Assembly: GCA_021733925.1 (NCBI GenBank)
Contig: JAIPJY010000042.1
Location: 1-60,606 of the forward strand
From: Prosthecobacter sp.
GTDB taxonomy: Bacteria; Verrucomicrobiota; Verrucomicrobiia; Verrucomicrobiales; Verrucomicrobiaceae
Length of the DNA: 60,606 nt
Direction: 5' to 3'
The notes under the pieces were generated by a model. It did no database searches. It saw only the letters and a program-made list of their open reading frames with translations, and was not told where the DNA came from. Shown here in pieces: positions 51,442-60,606 of the stretch. Position 1 is the first letter of the stretch. Every line of letters starts with the position of its first letter. Position numbers and translations under genes: made by a program.

Positions 51442-54400
51442 TTAGAAGTTGATGCGGATGCCCGCTTTGGCGTACTGCGTGCTCTGATTGCCGAAGTGTC
51501 CTTCGTAGCCCACGTAGCTCGTGATGGATTTAGTGATGGAGAAGCCTGCGTTCACCTGGATCACCGCCTGCGTGTTGCCCGCTTTGGCGAAGTTCACGCC
51601 GTAGCTGGCTGATGGCACGGAGGCCACGTTTACCGCCATCTGGCTCTTCGTGTTCTGGAAATACTGCTGCACTGAGGCCGCCACTTCCAGGTTGAACGCA
51701 TGCCCTGCCAGCTCCGTGCTCCACAGCGCGGACAGACCCGCCTCGCCCATGAAGCGGTTGTTGTGGTAGCCGCCCACGTTGAGCGCATCAATCGCTCCCG
51801 TTTCGCTGAATCCGCGGACCTGTGAGTTCGAGTAGCTGAACGACAGCCGCGGTGCGATGGACACACCGCCCACGCGCCAGCCTTTGTACTGCACCCCGAG
51901 GAAGCCCACGTAGCTGGCCACATCCGTGGAGCCGGTCACTGTGCCGTTCACCGTCTGGCGACGCAGATCCATGCTCTGCTGATTGAGCCCAAAGCTGCCG
52001 AAAAACGTGAAGCTCTTCGCCACGGTGTAGCGGCCAAACATCATCGCGCCCCAGCCATCGGAGCTTGCGCTGCCCAGCGCGGCATGAATGCTGCCCTGGC
52101 TCATGCTGCCGGCGATGCCAAACACATAGTCTTCCGATGCCAGCAGGTTGACCCCGGCGTAGTAGTCGTTGCGTGTGGCTCTGGCCGAATCCGCCGTGTT
52201 CAGGTTGGCATAGGTGTAGCCCATGAACACCGACATGGTCTCCGGCACCTGGCTCAGGCTGTCTTCGTCAATCTGGCTGGGGATGTAGTTCATCGGTGAG
52301 ACACGGTCCTGCACGCTGCGCACCAAAACCTGGTTGCCCATGAAGGCGTAGTCTGCCAGCGAGCCGTAGTAGTCAGGCGTGTACTTGGCGAGATCCGCCG
52401 CAGAGCCGGCCGTGGCGTCGGTGATCTGCAGGGCGAGGAAGCCGGCGGTGGTGGAGGAGTCGATCTGGTTCTGGCCCACGAAGGCCGCGTTGAAGATCGA
52501 CGCTGCGGCGGCGCGCTGGTTGTCATTGCCGCCCAGATCAGCAAAGGTGCTGGTGTCGCCGTTGAGACCGGTGGCGGTGAGCATGCCGGTGTTCACGTCA
52601 AAGACGACTGCGGCATTGGTCACCGCTGGGTTGAGGCCCAGGAGGCCGTCGGCATCAAACGTCACCGAGGAGAAGGTGCCGATGAGGTGATTGATGGGCA
52701 CCGCGCCGCCAGGTCCGGAGATGATCTGGAAGGTGTTGCCTTGCGCTGCGGTGAAACCACCAAAGCCGGCCACGTTCAAAGCGCTGCCGATCGTGAGCGT
52801 CGCTCCGGGGGCAAGCTGCACCTGGTCAAAGTCCGTGCCGCCCACGCCGCCAGTGCCGGCGAGCTCAGCCTTGTAAGCACCGCCAAGCACCGGGTTGGCG
52901 CCAGCACCAGTAAGGTCCGTCACACCAGGGGAGAAGCCCGGAGCGATGGTGCCGAGGATGATGACATTGCCGGTGCCGACGAAGGTGATGTTGCCCGCAA
53001 TGGTGGAACCGACCGGAACGATGAAATCGTTGCTGCCGATATTGATGACGCCGCCGACTCCATCCTTGGTCGTCAGCGTGGTGAAGTTGATGGTGCCACC
53101 GCCGCTGAGGTCCAGCGTGCTGCCGTTGGCGATGGTGATGGTGGTGCTGTTCAGGGTGGCTCCGCTGCCCACGACCAGGCCGTTGCCGATCTCGGTGCTC
53201 TGGGTGGTGGTGGTGCCGCCGCCAAGGTTGAGCGCGCCGCCGCTGCCGCTGCTGCCGGTGGTGAGGTTGGTTCCTGGAGCATCCAGATTGCCCAGGAAAG
53301 TGCTGCCGTCGGACACATTGAGAGCATAACCATTGGTATGAACAGTCCCGGTTCCCGTGAGAGTCTGGAAGGTTTCAGCGCCGCCGGTGAGGTTCAAAAC
53401 ACCATTGACCGCCAGTGCGGCGGTGTGGGAGATGATGTCCACAGCCCCAAGATTCAAGGTGCTGCCGATGGCGACCGTGATCAAACTTGCACCCACTGTG
53501 CTGTTCAGGGTGACCGCGCCTGACGTGATGATGGTGCCGGTGCCGAGCTGGGCATTGAGGATGCTGCCGTCATTCAGATTGTAGGTGGTGGCTGTCAGCG
53601 TGCCTGTGCCATTGACAGTGCCTGTGTTGGTCAGCGAACCAATGGTGTCGTTGGTGGCACCCAGATTCAGCGTGCCATTGTTGGTCACTGCCGCAGTGGC
53701 TGCCAGCCCACCGTTGGTGCTGTCCAGCGTTGCACCGGAGGCCACATTGACGGTGGTGCTGGCCAGGCTTCCGGTGAGCTGCACGTCGCCGGCATTGATG
53801 TTGGTCGTGCCGGTGTAGGTGCTGGCTCCCTGGAGCACCACGGTGCCATCATGATTGGCGTCGTTGATGTCCAATGCGCCGCCGCCCGTCGTGTCGATGA
53901 ACTTGCCGCTCATATAGACCGTGGACCCGGTGGGGGTGCCATCGGCATTGGTGCCTGTCGCGGCGGTGGAGGTCGTCGAGAGAACCGTCCGGTCGCCTCC
54001 TTTGAGATCGATGTTGTTCTGGAAGTACACGTTGTCGGTCGCTTGAAGCGCACCAAAAACCAAAGCACTGCCGGTCGTCACAAAGCCGTTGTTATTCCAC
54101 GCCACCGTCTGGCCGTTGCTGAGATTCACCGTCAAGTCTCCATCAACTGCGGCGAAACCGCCGCTGCCGGTCCACTGGACGCGATTGCTCTGCGCGCCGA
54201 CATAGCGGTTGAAGAGTCCGTTCGACATCAAAACTGCATTGGACGTCAGAGTACCATGAAAGTTGATGTTGCTGTCCCAATAGATGCCGTCACCGTCCTG
54301 CGCCTGCAGGGTGCCGCCATCAAGGATGGTCTGACCTGAATACGTATTGCCGCCATTGAACTGCACCAGACCACTGGCGATATGGATGTCCGCACCAGAA

Positions 54401-56091
54401 CCGGACTTAACTGGAGCAACCCCTCCCGAAGGAATGATGGAGGCAGCGCTGTCATCGGCGATGCCAGTGCCGTAAGGGTCACTGTTGAAAGTGATGACGT
54501 TTCCAGCACCAGGATCAAGAATAACGGTCGAACCTTTCATCATGAACAGGTTGGAGCCCGCACCAATGCCACTCGCTCCCGCCGTGGTAGTCGAGCTGGC
54601 AAGCTGTCCGTCACCGCCGCGCACTCCATTGCCCTCAAACAAGGCATTGCCTTGGATGATGAGAGTGGCTCCTGCCCGGACAAAGATGCCGCCGCCGTAG
54701 CCGTTGCCACCGCTGCCTCCCGCCAACAGAGTGAAATTGTCATTTCCGCTGGCTCCAGCTCCACCGCCAAAGCCACCCAAGCCTCCGGCGCCTGCGGTGC
54801 CGTCCAAACCGCTGGGGCGTACGCTTGCTTCACGAGCAAGGATTTCCGGGGTGGGTGGAATTGCGGGAGTATAAACGAGGGTCTGCGGCACCTCGGGCGA
54901 ATAATCCTCGGCGACCGCATATTTGGGATCCGAACTCGGAATACCGTTTGGATCAAACCCAGCCGCGTGGGCGAGGATTTCCGGTTTATAGGGTGTAAAG
55001 ACCGTCGTCGCTGGAGTTCCTGGATCGGCAGGCGTCGAAACCAGAATAGCACCCAGAGAGGCCCCTGCCCCTCCTGTGCCGCCGTCGCCACCTTGACCAC
55101 CACCGGCACCAAAGCCGCCCATGCCGCCACCGCCACCGCTGCCAGCATCGCCGCCAGCCGCACCACCTTGAAAGAGCGACGCACTCCAGTTGGCACCACC
55201 GGCCCCCCCATTGCCACCGTTTCCTCCCGCTGCACCGCCAACACCAAAGCCACCGTTTCCACCAGTGCCCCCCGTCCCACCTGAGCCACCGAGGCCGATC
55301 TGGCCATCCGCCAGCGATTTGTCCCAGGAAGCGAGAGCAGCAATCGCATTGGCCTCTCCGAGGATGCCATTGATCACCTTGCCGAGCAATGCAACGCCGA
55401 GATTCAAGGTGAACGGACTCGCATTGGCTGCGGCATCTTCTGACAGCAAATCCACCAGGCTCAGAGTGGCAGTGGTCACATCTATAATTCCCGCTTCGTT
55501 ATGCGAACCGCCACCGCCACCGTCGCCACCATTCCCGCCCGCACCACCGTAACTGATCAAGTTCGGATTGGTGACATTCGTGCCATTGTAACCTTTGGTT
55601 CCCGTAGTTCCCTCAATGTCAGTGAAAGTAGTCTGAGCAGGCGTGTAACCACTGGCACCGCTCGCAAGCGCGGACGCAGTACCAAAAAGATTGTTGAGCG
55701 AGCCGCCCACCTCACCAACTCCGCCGTTGCCACCTCGAGCATTGTTCGAAAGGAAATTCACGTTGGTAAGAGTGACCGTTGATCCCGTGTTGATGAACAA
55801 TGCACCGCCAAACCCGCCGCCCCCACCGCTGCCGTCTCCGCCTTTCACGGAAAAATTCTGCAGGGTATAGTTGCTGAGGGTCAGATTGCCTGATTCCACA
55901 AAAATACCGTTGCCGCTGCCGCCGTTGAGAATGGTCCCGTCCGCCCCCCCGTCAAAGGTGCTGTCCGTGGTCAGCAGGACAGGAGGAGCAGGATCCACCG
56001 CATAGGCAGGTTTCAAGGCGAGCGACAGCGACATGATCGCTGCCAGGGCCGCATGCGGCACTTTTCGGAGTAGTGTGTGTTGTGTTTTCAT
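51442..56091 (-). CDS. Autotransporter with Gly-rich passenger and C-terminal beta-barrel
   Basis: The ATG at 56091 gives 1549 residues and a long signal peptide (cleavage near LKPAYA|VDP). The earlier Met at 56124 adds eleven residues before it. Residues about 60-480 are extremely rich in Gly, Ala and Asn (NGGFGVGGAAGGNGGNGGAG type). The central part is a repetitive beta-helix with many autotransporter-associated strands (GSLTNTGTVNGTGTLTATTY). The last about 280 residues are an autotransporter barrel ending in the BAM-type signal (AGIRINF, C-terminal Phe). The protein should be assembled in the outer membrane and display or secrete the passenger. GC- and repeat-rich DNA here must be expected to recombine. 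It follows the kinase gene by 75 bases on the same strand. Confidence 0.93.
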   Translation of the reverse strand: MKTQHTLLRKVPHAALAAIMSLSLALKPAYAVDPAPPVLLTTDSTFDGGADGTILNGGSGNGIFVESGNLTLSNYTLQNFSVKGGDGSGGGGGFGGALFINTGSTVTLTNVNFLSNNARGGNGGVGEVGGSLNNLFGTASALASGASGYTPAQTTFTDIEGTTGTKGYNGTNVTNPNLISYGGAGGNGGDGGGGGSHNEAGIIDVTTATLSLVDLLSEDAAANASPFTLNLGVALLGKVINGILGEANAIAALASWDKSLADGQIGLGGSGGTGGTGGNGGFGVGGAAGGNGGNGGAGGANWSASLFQGGAAGGDAGSGGGGGMGGFGAGGGQGGDGGTGGAGASLGAILVSTPADPGTPATTVFTPYKPEILAHAAGFDPNGIPSSDPKYAVAEDYSPEVPQTLVYTPAIPPTPEILAREASVRPSGLDGTAGAGGLGGFGGGAGASGNDNFTLLAGGSGGNGYGGGIFVRAGATLIIQGNALFEGNGVRGGDGQLASSTTTAGASGIGAGSNLFMMKGSTVILDPGAGNVITFNSDPYGTGIADDSAASIIPSGGVAPVKSGSGADIHIASGLVQFNGGNTYSGQTILDGGTLQAQDGDGIYWDSNINFHGTLTSNAVLMSNGLFNRYVGAQSNRVQWTGSGGFAAVDGDLTVNLSNGQTVAWNNNGFVTTGSALVFGALQATDNVYFQNNIDLKGGDRTVLSTTSTAATGTNADGTPTGSTVYMSGKFIDTTGGGALDINDANHDGTVVLQGASTYTGTTNINAGDVQLTGSLASTTVNVASGATLDSTNGGLAATAAVTNNGTLNLGATNDTIGSLTNTGTVNGTGTLTATTYNLNDGSILNAQLGTGTIITSGAVTLNSTVGASLITVAIGSTLNLGAVDIISHTAALAVNGVLNLTGGAETFQTLTGTGTVHTNGYALNVSDGSTFLGNLDAPGTNLTTGSSGSGGALNLGGGTTTTQSTEIGNGLVVGSGATLNSTTITIANGSTLDLSGGGTINFTTLTTKDGVGGVINIGSNDFIVPVGSTIAGNITFVGTGNVIILGTIAPGFSPGVTDLTGAGANPVLGGAYKAELAGTGGVGGTDFDQVQLAPGATLTIGSALNVAGFGGFTAAQGNTFQIISGPGGAVPINHLIGTFSSVTFDADGLLGLNPAVTNAAVVFDVNTGMLTATGLNGDTSTFADLGGNDNQRAAAASIFNAAFVGQNQIDSSTTAGFLALQITDATAGSAADLAKYTPDYYGSLADYAFMGNQVLVRSVQDRVSPMNYIPSQIDEDSLSQVPETMSVFMGYTYANLNTADSARATRNDYYAGVNLLASEDYVFGIAGSMSQGSIHAALGSASSDGWGAMMFGRYTVAKSFTFFGSFGLNQQSMDLRRQTVNGTVTGSTDVASYVGFLGVQYKGWRVGGVSIAPRLSFSYSNSQVRGFSETGAIDALNVGGYHNNRFMGEAGLSALWSTELAGHAFNLEVAASVQQYFQNTKSQMAVNVASVPSASYGVNFAKAGNTQAVIQVNAGFSITKSITSYVGYEGHFGNQSTQYAKAGIRINF

Positions 56092-56166
56092 GGGTATGTA
56101 CGGTTTCGTGCATCCGGCATCCACAACTTCCCGGCGGGCGTGTTACCTCGTGAATGAAAAATAGTT

Positions 56167-58749
56167 TCACTGCCCGGCGGATTTTCCCACCCCGGTCGCC
56201 TGTTCCGCCTGCGCGAGACGTTTTTTCGCCAACGGCAGGACTTTGGCCGTCACACCAGTCGCTATATCGCCATGTTCTTCAAAAACTTGAATGACCTGCT
56301 GCAAAAGCGGCAGGGCCTCAGCCGCCCGTTGCTGCTGGATCAGCGTGTCAGCCAGATTGGAGAGATCAGCAAAGCGACGAAGCGTGTCGTTTTTTTGCAG
56401 GTCCATCATGGCCAGCAGTTCGCGCAGCGCCGCCTCAGCCGGGACATGTTTTTTGAGGAGGCGCAGAGTCAGTGCATGCTCGCGCAGAAGTTCTTCAGCG
56501 ACAGGCGGCAGAGTGCCGTCCCGCTTGCGCACGCGTTCGAGCCAAGCCTCTGCCATGGCAGCGGCGTCCTGCGACCTGTGCATATCCTTGAGGGCGACGA
56601 CACAGGCCTCCACCCGGTAAAGCGTCAACGTATGCAGCGGACCAAGCTGCTGGTCGCACACCCGAATCGAATCATGCATCAAAACCAGCCGTGCTTCGAG
56701 ATCCCCCTTTTTGAGCAACGTTGCAGACTGCCTGCGGAGGCAGGCAGTCGCAAAGCTGTTCTCGGGTCCGACCGAGGACCAGTAGCTATCCAAAGCGGCG
56801 GCACCGGCGGTAATCGCCTCGTCCACCAGTCCAGTCTCAAGGCAGTGCCGGGCATGTCGGTCAAAGGTGAGCGCCGTGCGCAGATGGTCCTGCACCAGCT
56901 CCTCCAGCGCCAGCTGACAGTACGCACGACTGAGATGCAGGCCTTCCTCCTGCCGCCCCGAACGAAAGACGGCGGTTGCGTATAAGAAGCGGCACCTGAC
57001 AGCATAGCTGCGGCCAATATTTTTGTTGCTTTCCGCTGCTGCACAAGCCTCCGCCAGCAGCACCATGGCTTCCTTCGCCCCTTCCACACCCGAGGCGACC
57101 AGGCATTGGCCAAGATCCGCCATGGTAAAGATCGTCTCCGCATGCCCATCCCCGTAATACCGTCGCTTCCAGCCCAGCACGGCACGGAACTCGGCGATGT
57201 TCTCGGCAGAATCCAGATCCATCAGCGCGGCTTTTTCGACGAGGGTGGAGCGGATCGCCCACACCGCCGGATCGTCTGGCCCGAGCATCTTTTCGGCCTG
57301 CGCAAGCGCCTCCCGGCAGGCGTCAACGGACTCCTTGTTAGCGTACACCAGAGAAATGCCCCGGAGCAGGCTGGCCTTGCGAATCGGATCGCCCTTGAAC
57401 TCATTGATGCGAATCAGCAGTTGCTGCCGCATCTCTTCCAGGTCAATGCGCCGACCATTGCTGAGTTCATCCAGTTCATTGACCGTGTCCAAAATCATCC
57501 GGGAAACCTCTTCGGCCTCCGCCGCATTCTTCAGCGCCACACTCTCTGCTTCCTGCGCTTTCACCATTTGATAGAGTGAGACCCCCGTGCCCACGACCAA
57601 GGAAAGTGACGTGCCGAGGATCGCCAGCGTGGCCGCCTTGTTGCGCTGCGCCAGCTTCCACAGCCGCTCACGCGTTCCCACAGGCCGTGAAAGGATCGGC
57701 TCCCCGTTCAAGAAACGGTCCAGCTCATCCGCCAGGAATCCCGCGCTCGGCAGTCGCCGCGCCGGCTGCTTTTCCAGGCAGCGCAATATCAGCGTGGCCA
57801 GATCGGGCTGTACCCGTTGCAGTGACACCGCTGACACATTCTCCGGCCTTCCCTTTTCCTCCTTCGCCTCCTTCCGCACCGTCAGCTTTCCCGATGAGCT
57901 GATCTCCGGCTCCTCCTGCGTGATCCGCCTCATCACCTCCACCGCACTGCCTCCGGTAAACGGCAGCTTGTCCGTCAGCATCTGAAACAGCATCACCCCC
58001 AGCGCCCACACGTCACTCGCCATCGTCACCTCCTTCGCCTTCCCCGCAGCCTGCTCCGGACTCATGTAGTGCGGTGTTCCCACATGGGCATGGCTGCGCG
58101 TCAGCTGAAACTCCGCGTCCAGCAGCTTCGCCAGTCCAAAGTCTGACAGCATCGGCTTCCCGCTCACATCCAGCAGGATGTTCGCTGGCTTCAAATCCCG
58201 GTGCAGCACCCCGTGCTCATGCGCGTACTGCACCGCACGCGCTATCCGGCTCATGAACGTGGCCGCCTCCCGGTCTGGCATGATGCCACGCTTCCTCAGG
58301 CGCTCCGCCAGAGATCCGCCCTCCGCCAGACGCATGGTGAAGTAGGGCATGCCGTCCTCCTCCCCGCTCTCATAGATCGGCACGATGTCCGGGTGGTCCA
58401 GCTGCGCGATGGCCTGCGTCTCCGCACGGAACCGCGCCGCCTCCTCCCGCGTGGCGAACTGTGCATTGCGCACCACCTTCATCGCCACCACACGCTTGAG
58501 CTTTATGTCCTCCGCCTCATACACGATCCCCATCCCGCCACTGGCGATCTCACGCACCAATCGGTATCCTGCAAACTCGCAAGGCAGCGTCAGAAACCGA
58601 GTGGGAAGCGCGGCCTCTGGACTCTGCTGCCCGGTCACATGATCTGCCTCCAGGCCTTCCTGCAGCAGGCACACCAGACAGATGCCGTCGCGCTCCAGCC
58701 TTCCGGAACAGACCGGACATGCTGAAGTTTCGTTGACGTCAGGACTCAT
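56167..58749 (-). CDS. Ser/Thr protein kinase with zinc ribbon, membrane helix and TPR sensor
   Basis: An 860-residue protein. Residues 11-27 form a CxxC...CxxC zinc ribbon (Cys11, 14, 24, 27). The kinase domain (about 59-345) is complete: glycine loop REIASGGMGIVYEAED, AMKVV lysine, HRDLKPANILL near 181, DFGLAK near 200, GTPHYMSPEQA. One membrane helix (about 370-392) leads to an extracytoplasmic region of helical TPR-like repeats (about 430-850). The family of transmembrane Hanks-type kinases senses the outside through this region. It is followed downstream by the autotransporter and preceded, ten bases upstream, by a close paralogue. Confidence 0.95.
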   Translation of the reverse strand: MSPDVNETSACPVCSGRLERDGICLVCLLQEGLEADHVTGQQSPEAALPTRFLTLPCEFAGYRLVREIASGGMGIVYEAEDIKLKRVVAMKVVRNAQFATREEAARFRAETQAIAQLDHPDIVPIYESGEEDGMPYFTMRLAEGGSLAERLRKRGIMPDREAATFMSRIARAVQYAHEHGVLHRDLKPANILLDVSGKPMLSDFGLAKLLDAEFQLTRSHAHVGTPHYMSPEQAAGKAKEVTMASDVWALGVMLFQMLTDKLPFTGGSAVEVMRRITQEEPEISSSGKLTVRKEAKEEKGRPENVSAVSLQRVQPDLATLILRCLEKQPARRLPSAGFLADELDRFLNGEPILSRPVGTRERLWKLAQRNKAATLAILGTSLSLVVGTGVSLYQMVKAQEAESVALKNAAEAEEVSRMILDTVNELDELSNGRRIDLEEMRQQLLIRINEFKGDPIRKASLLRGISLVYANKESVDACREALAQAEKMLGPDDPAVWAIRSTLVEKAALMDLDSAENIAEFRAVLGWKRRYYGDGHAETIFTMADLGQCLVASGVEGAKEAMVLLAEACAAAESNKNIGRSYAVRCRFLYATAVFRSGRQEEGLHLSRAYCQLALEELVQDHLRTALTFDRHARHCLETGLVDEAITAGAAALDSYWSSVGPENSFATACLRRQSATLLKKGDLEARLVLMHDSIRVCDQQLGPLHTLTLYRVEACVVALKDMHRSQDAAAMAEAWLERVRKRDGTLPPVAEELLREHALTLRLLKKHVPAEAALRELLAMMDLQKNDTLRRFADLSNLADTLIQQQRAAEALPLLQQVIQVFEEHGDIATGVTAKVLPLAKKRLAQAEQATGVGKSAGQ

Positions 58750-58759
58750 GTTTGGAACT

Positions 58760-60606
58760 TCACTGCCCGGATTCTTTTTCTGTTGGATGGACAGTCTCCA
58801 CCAACTGCAGCCGCTGTTTCGCTTTGATCAGTAGTTGCGCCGCTAATTTGGGTTCTTCCTCCTGCCGCTGTTCGCAGAAGGCGATGATCCGCCGCAAGAT
58901 CGCTCCGGCTTCCTGTGGCCGGCCACTTTCCAGCAAGGAATCTGCCAGCGGTAGAAACCGGGCCAGCGAGGTGAGTTCGCCGGTCATTTTCTTCAACAAA
59001 GCCGTGAGCTGCTTCAGCAGCGCGCTGGCATCTGCGGCAAGTCCCAGCTGCAGGAGTGTGAGTGAGTGCTGAACCAGCAGCCCCTCAGCCCCGGAAGGCA
59101 GCAGTCCCTTGATCGACCGCACCCGATCCAGCCATGCGCTGCCGAGTTCACGCGCCTCATCTGGCAGATTCATCTCGCGCAGTGTCGCGATCAGGGACTC
59201 CACCCTCAGCAGTGTGTAGCCATGGGACGGCCCGAGCTGCTGATCACACACCTTCAGCTCGGTGCGCAGCAGTTCCAGATTGTCTGTGAGATCACCGGAC
59301 TTCACCAGCGTCTGGCTCAAAGCTTTAAGAGTGGCTTTTGCCTTCACATAGTCCGGCCCCACCGTATGCCAGTAGATGTCCAGTGCCCGGTGCCCGCACT
59401 GGATTGACTCCGCCATCAGCCCCGCCTCACGGAAGTGCTTGGCCAGACGGCCATACGCACGACCGGTGATCGAATGCCTCTCACCAAAGTTCTCCATGGA
59501 ATACTCGCAGGTTTCACGCCCCAGCCTCAAGGCTTCCTCTTTTTTTCCCAGCCCGAAAAGAGCCGTCATCAATTCGATGCGGCCCACGATGATGTCGAAT
59601 TTGTCCGCCTTCTCTTCGTAGTGTGCAATGCAGGATCGCAGAAGCGTCTCAGCCTCAGCCAGGGCCTGCCTGCCCTTCACCTCCTGAACCAGCTCTTCCG
59701 CAAGCGCATATTTGGTTTTGAAAATTTGCATGTCCTCCGGCGCCAGATGCGTCTCCTGCCAGTTCAAGACCCTGCGCAGCTCATCGCGTATTTCACTGCC
59801 CTTCAAGCCTGCTGCAGCCGTAAAGTGCATCTCTTTCAACACCACTCGATAGCGCATGCTCCATAGCAGTGGATCATTCGCGTCCAGCTGAGGCTCCACC
59901 TCCGCCAGCACTTGACGGTACAACCGCAGGTCTGCCGGTTTGTTCAACAGCGTGGACAACTCCTCAAGCATGGATGCCTTGCGTCGTGGGTCACCTTGAA
60001 ATTCACTCACCCGCCGCAGCAGCTCCCTCAGCATTTGCTCAGGATCCACTTCACGACCCACCAAATACTCATCCATGCTATGCACCGTCTCCATGATGAT
60101 GGACGCGATCTCGTCTGACTCCTGCTTTTGCTTCAATGCCACCCGTTCCGCCTTACGCGCCTTCACGGCCTCATAAACCGACACCACCGTGCCCACGATC
60201 AACGACATCGCGATGCCGAGGATCGCCAACGTCGTCGCCTTGTTGCGCTGAGCCAGCTTCCACAGCCGCTCACGCGTTCCCACCGCCCTTGATTGGATCG
60301 GCCCCCCTTTCAGAAAGCGGTCCAGTTCGTCCGCCAGGAATCCCGCGCTCGACAATCGCCGCGCCGGCTGTTTTTCCAGGCAGCGCAGGATCAGTGTGGC
60401 CAGATCCGGTTGCACCCGGCGCAGCGAACTTGCGGAGACGTTCTCTGAATGAACCTTTCCCTCCTTCGGCTCCTTCCTCACCGTCAGCTTTCCCGATGAG
60501 CTGATCTCCGGCTCCTCCTGCGTGATCCGCCTCATCACCTCCACCGCACTGCCTCCGGTAAACGGCAGCTTGTCCGTCAGCATCTGAAACAGCATCACCC
60601 CCAGCG
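58760..60606 (-). CDS. Second Ser/Thr protein kinase, N-terminus outside the window
   Basis: Only the C-terminal part is present: the coding sequence enters the window at 60606 within the kinase C-lobe (VMLFQMLTDKLPFTGGSAVE). It keeps the lobe end, a linker, a membrane helix (ILGIAMSLIVGTVVSVYEAV) and a helical sensor domain of about 430 residues with the same overall design as the neighbour but diverged sequence. The lobe segment (60473-60606) is almost identical in DNA to the corresponding part of the first kinase (57870-58004), with about one mismatch visible. The stop lies ten bases from the first kinase start, so the two are probably co-transcribed. Confidence 0.93.
   Translation of the reverse strand, partial: LGVMLFQMLTDKLPFTGGSAVEVMRRITQEEPEISSSGKLTVRKEPKEGKVHSENVSASSLRRVQPDLATLILRCLEKQPARRLSSAGFLADELDRFLKGGPIQSRAVGTRERLWKLAQRNKATTLAILGIAMSLIVGTVVSVYEAVKARKAERVALKQKQESDEIASIIMETVHSMDEYLVGREVDPEQMLRELLRRVSEFQGDPRRKASMLEELSTLLNKPADLRLYRQVLAEVEPQLDANDPLLWSMRYRVVLKEMHFTAAAGLKGSEIRDELRRVLNWQETHLAPEDMQIFKTKYALAEELVQEVKGRQALAEAETLLRSCIAHYEEKADKFDIIVGRIELMTALFGLGKKEEALRLGRETCEYSMENFGERHSITGRAYGRLAKHFREAGLMAESIQCGHRALDIYWHTVGPDYVKAKATLKALSQTLVKSGDLTDNLELLRTELKVCDQQLGPSHGYTLLRVESLIATLREMNLPDEARELGSAWLDRVRSIKGLLPSGAEGLLVQHSLTLLQLGLAADASALLKQLTALLKKMTGELTSLARFLPLADSLLESGRPQEAGAILRRIIAFCEQRQEEEPKLAAQLLIKAKQRLQLVETVHPTEKESGQ

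Noticed and set aside
52687-53523. Long plus-strand frames inside the autotransporter gene
   Set aside because: They mirror the repetitive autotransporter DNA. The minus-strand protein has a complete signal peptide and barrel.
55090-55500. Regularly spaced GG-x codons suggestive of a CRISPR-like or tandem DNA array
   Set aside because: The periodicity is of codons in the Gly-rich passenger; there are no unique spacers between constant repeats.

Overview
The window looks like a chromosomal segment from a free-living member of the Verrucomicrobia, probably close to Prosthecobacter/Verrucomicrobium. This is inferred from gene content: a DUF1549/DUF1553 cytochrome-like protein, a MoxR / DUF58 / von Willebrand operon with a large DUF4175-like protein, eukaryote-like Ser/Thr kinases with a zinc ribbon, PQQ-propeller and GxDLY/SGNH secreted proteins, a very large autotransporter, high GC, and few Shine-Dalgarno sites. 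No rRNA, tRNA, CRISPR array or complete insertion sequence was seen. 

Layout. 1-9.9 kb: a terminator and a coiled-coil/membrane/SUMF1 protein, a small hypothetical gene with its own terminator, the DUF1549/DUF1553 protein, a lipoprotein, a secreted SGNH hydrolase, a ParE-type toxin-antitoxin pair, and a divergent pair (PQQ-propeller protein / N-formylglutamate amidohydrolase-like protein). 9.9-18.8 kb, all minus strand: the most unusual region. In transcription order it holds a small coiled-coil membrane protein, a PqqD-like protein, an ATP-grasp ligase, a type III PLP decarboxylase, a urea-transporter-like protein fused to an M23 (LytM) peptidase, an exported TPR protein, and a second urea-transporter-like protein apparently interrupted by TPR repeats. 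I read this as an undescribed biosynthesis-plus-membrane-channel system. 18.9-22.9 kb: an APC amino-acid permease translationally coupled to a secreted protein of unknown function, then two minus-strand secreted proteins, one a serine-hydrolase/beta-lactamase-like protein. 

22.9-29.1 kb is rich in intergenic repeats. A recurring ~200-300 bp core sits between different sets of terminal inverted repeats, around an orphan OmpR-type response regulator, a voltage-sensor-like membrane protein with no visible pore, and a secreted protein driven by a near-consensus promoter that would give a leaderless mRNA. 29.1-31.8 kb: a hypothetical gene, RNase PH (rph), a 72-bp palindrome and a histone-deacetylase-family hydrolase. 

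31.9-49.5 kb is one long plus-strand MoxR/vWA operon: MoxR ATPase, DUF58, a membrane protein, two BatA/vWA membrane proteins, a DUF4175-like protein, a four-repeat coiled protein, an alpha/alpha-toroid protein and a beta-repeat protein ending in a TlpA-like thioredoxin domain. A decayed four-helix-bundle gene and a complete UPF0175/PIN toxin-antitoxin cassette lie inside it. 49.6-51.3 kb: a small membrane subunit and a sodium:solute symporter. 51.4-60.6 kb, minus strand: a 1549-residue autotransporter preceded by two tandem paralogous Ser/Thr kinases, the second cut by the window edge. All family assignments were made by eye from motifs and are not backed by database searches.
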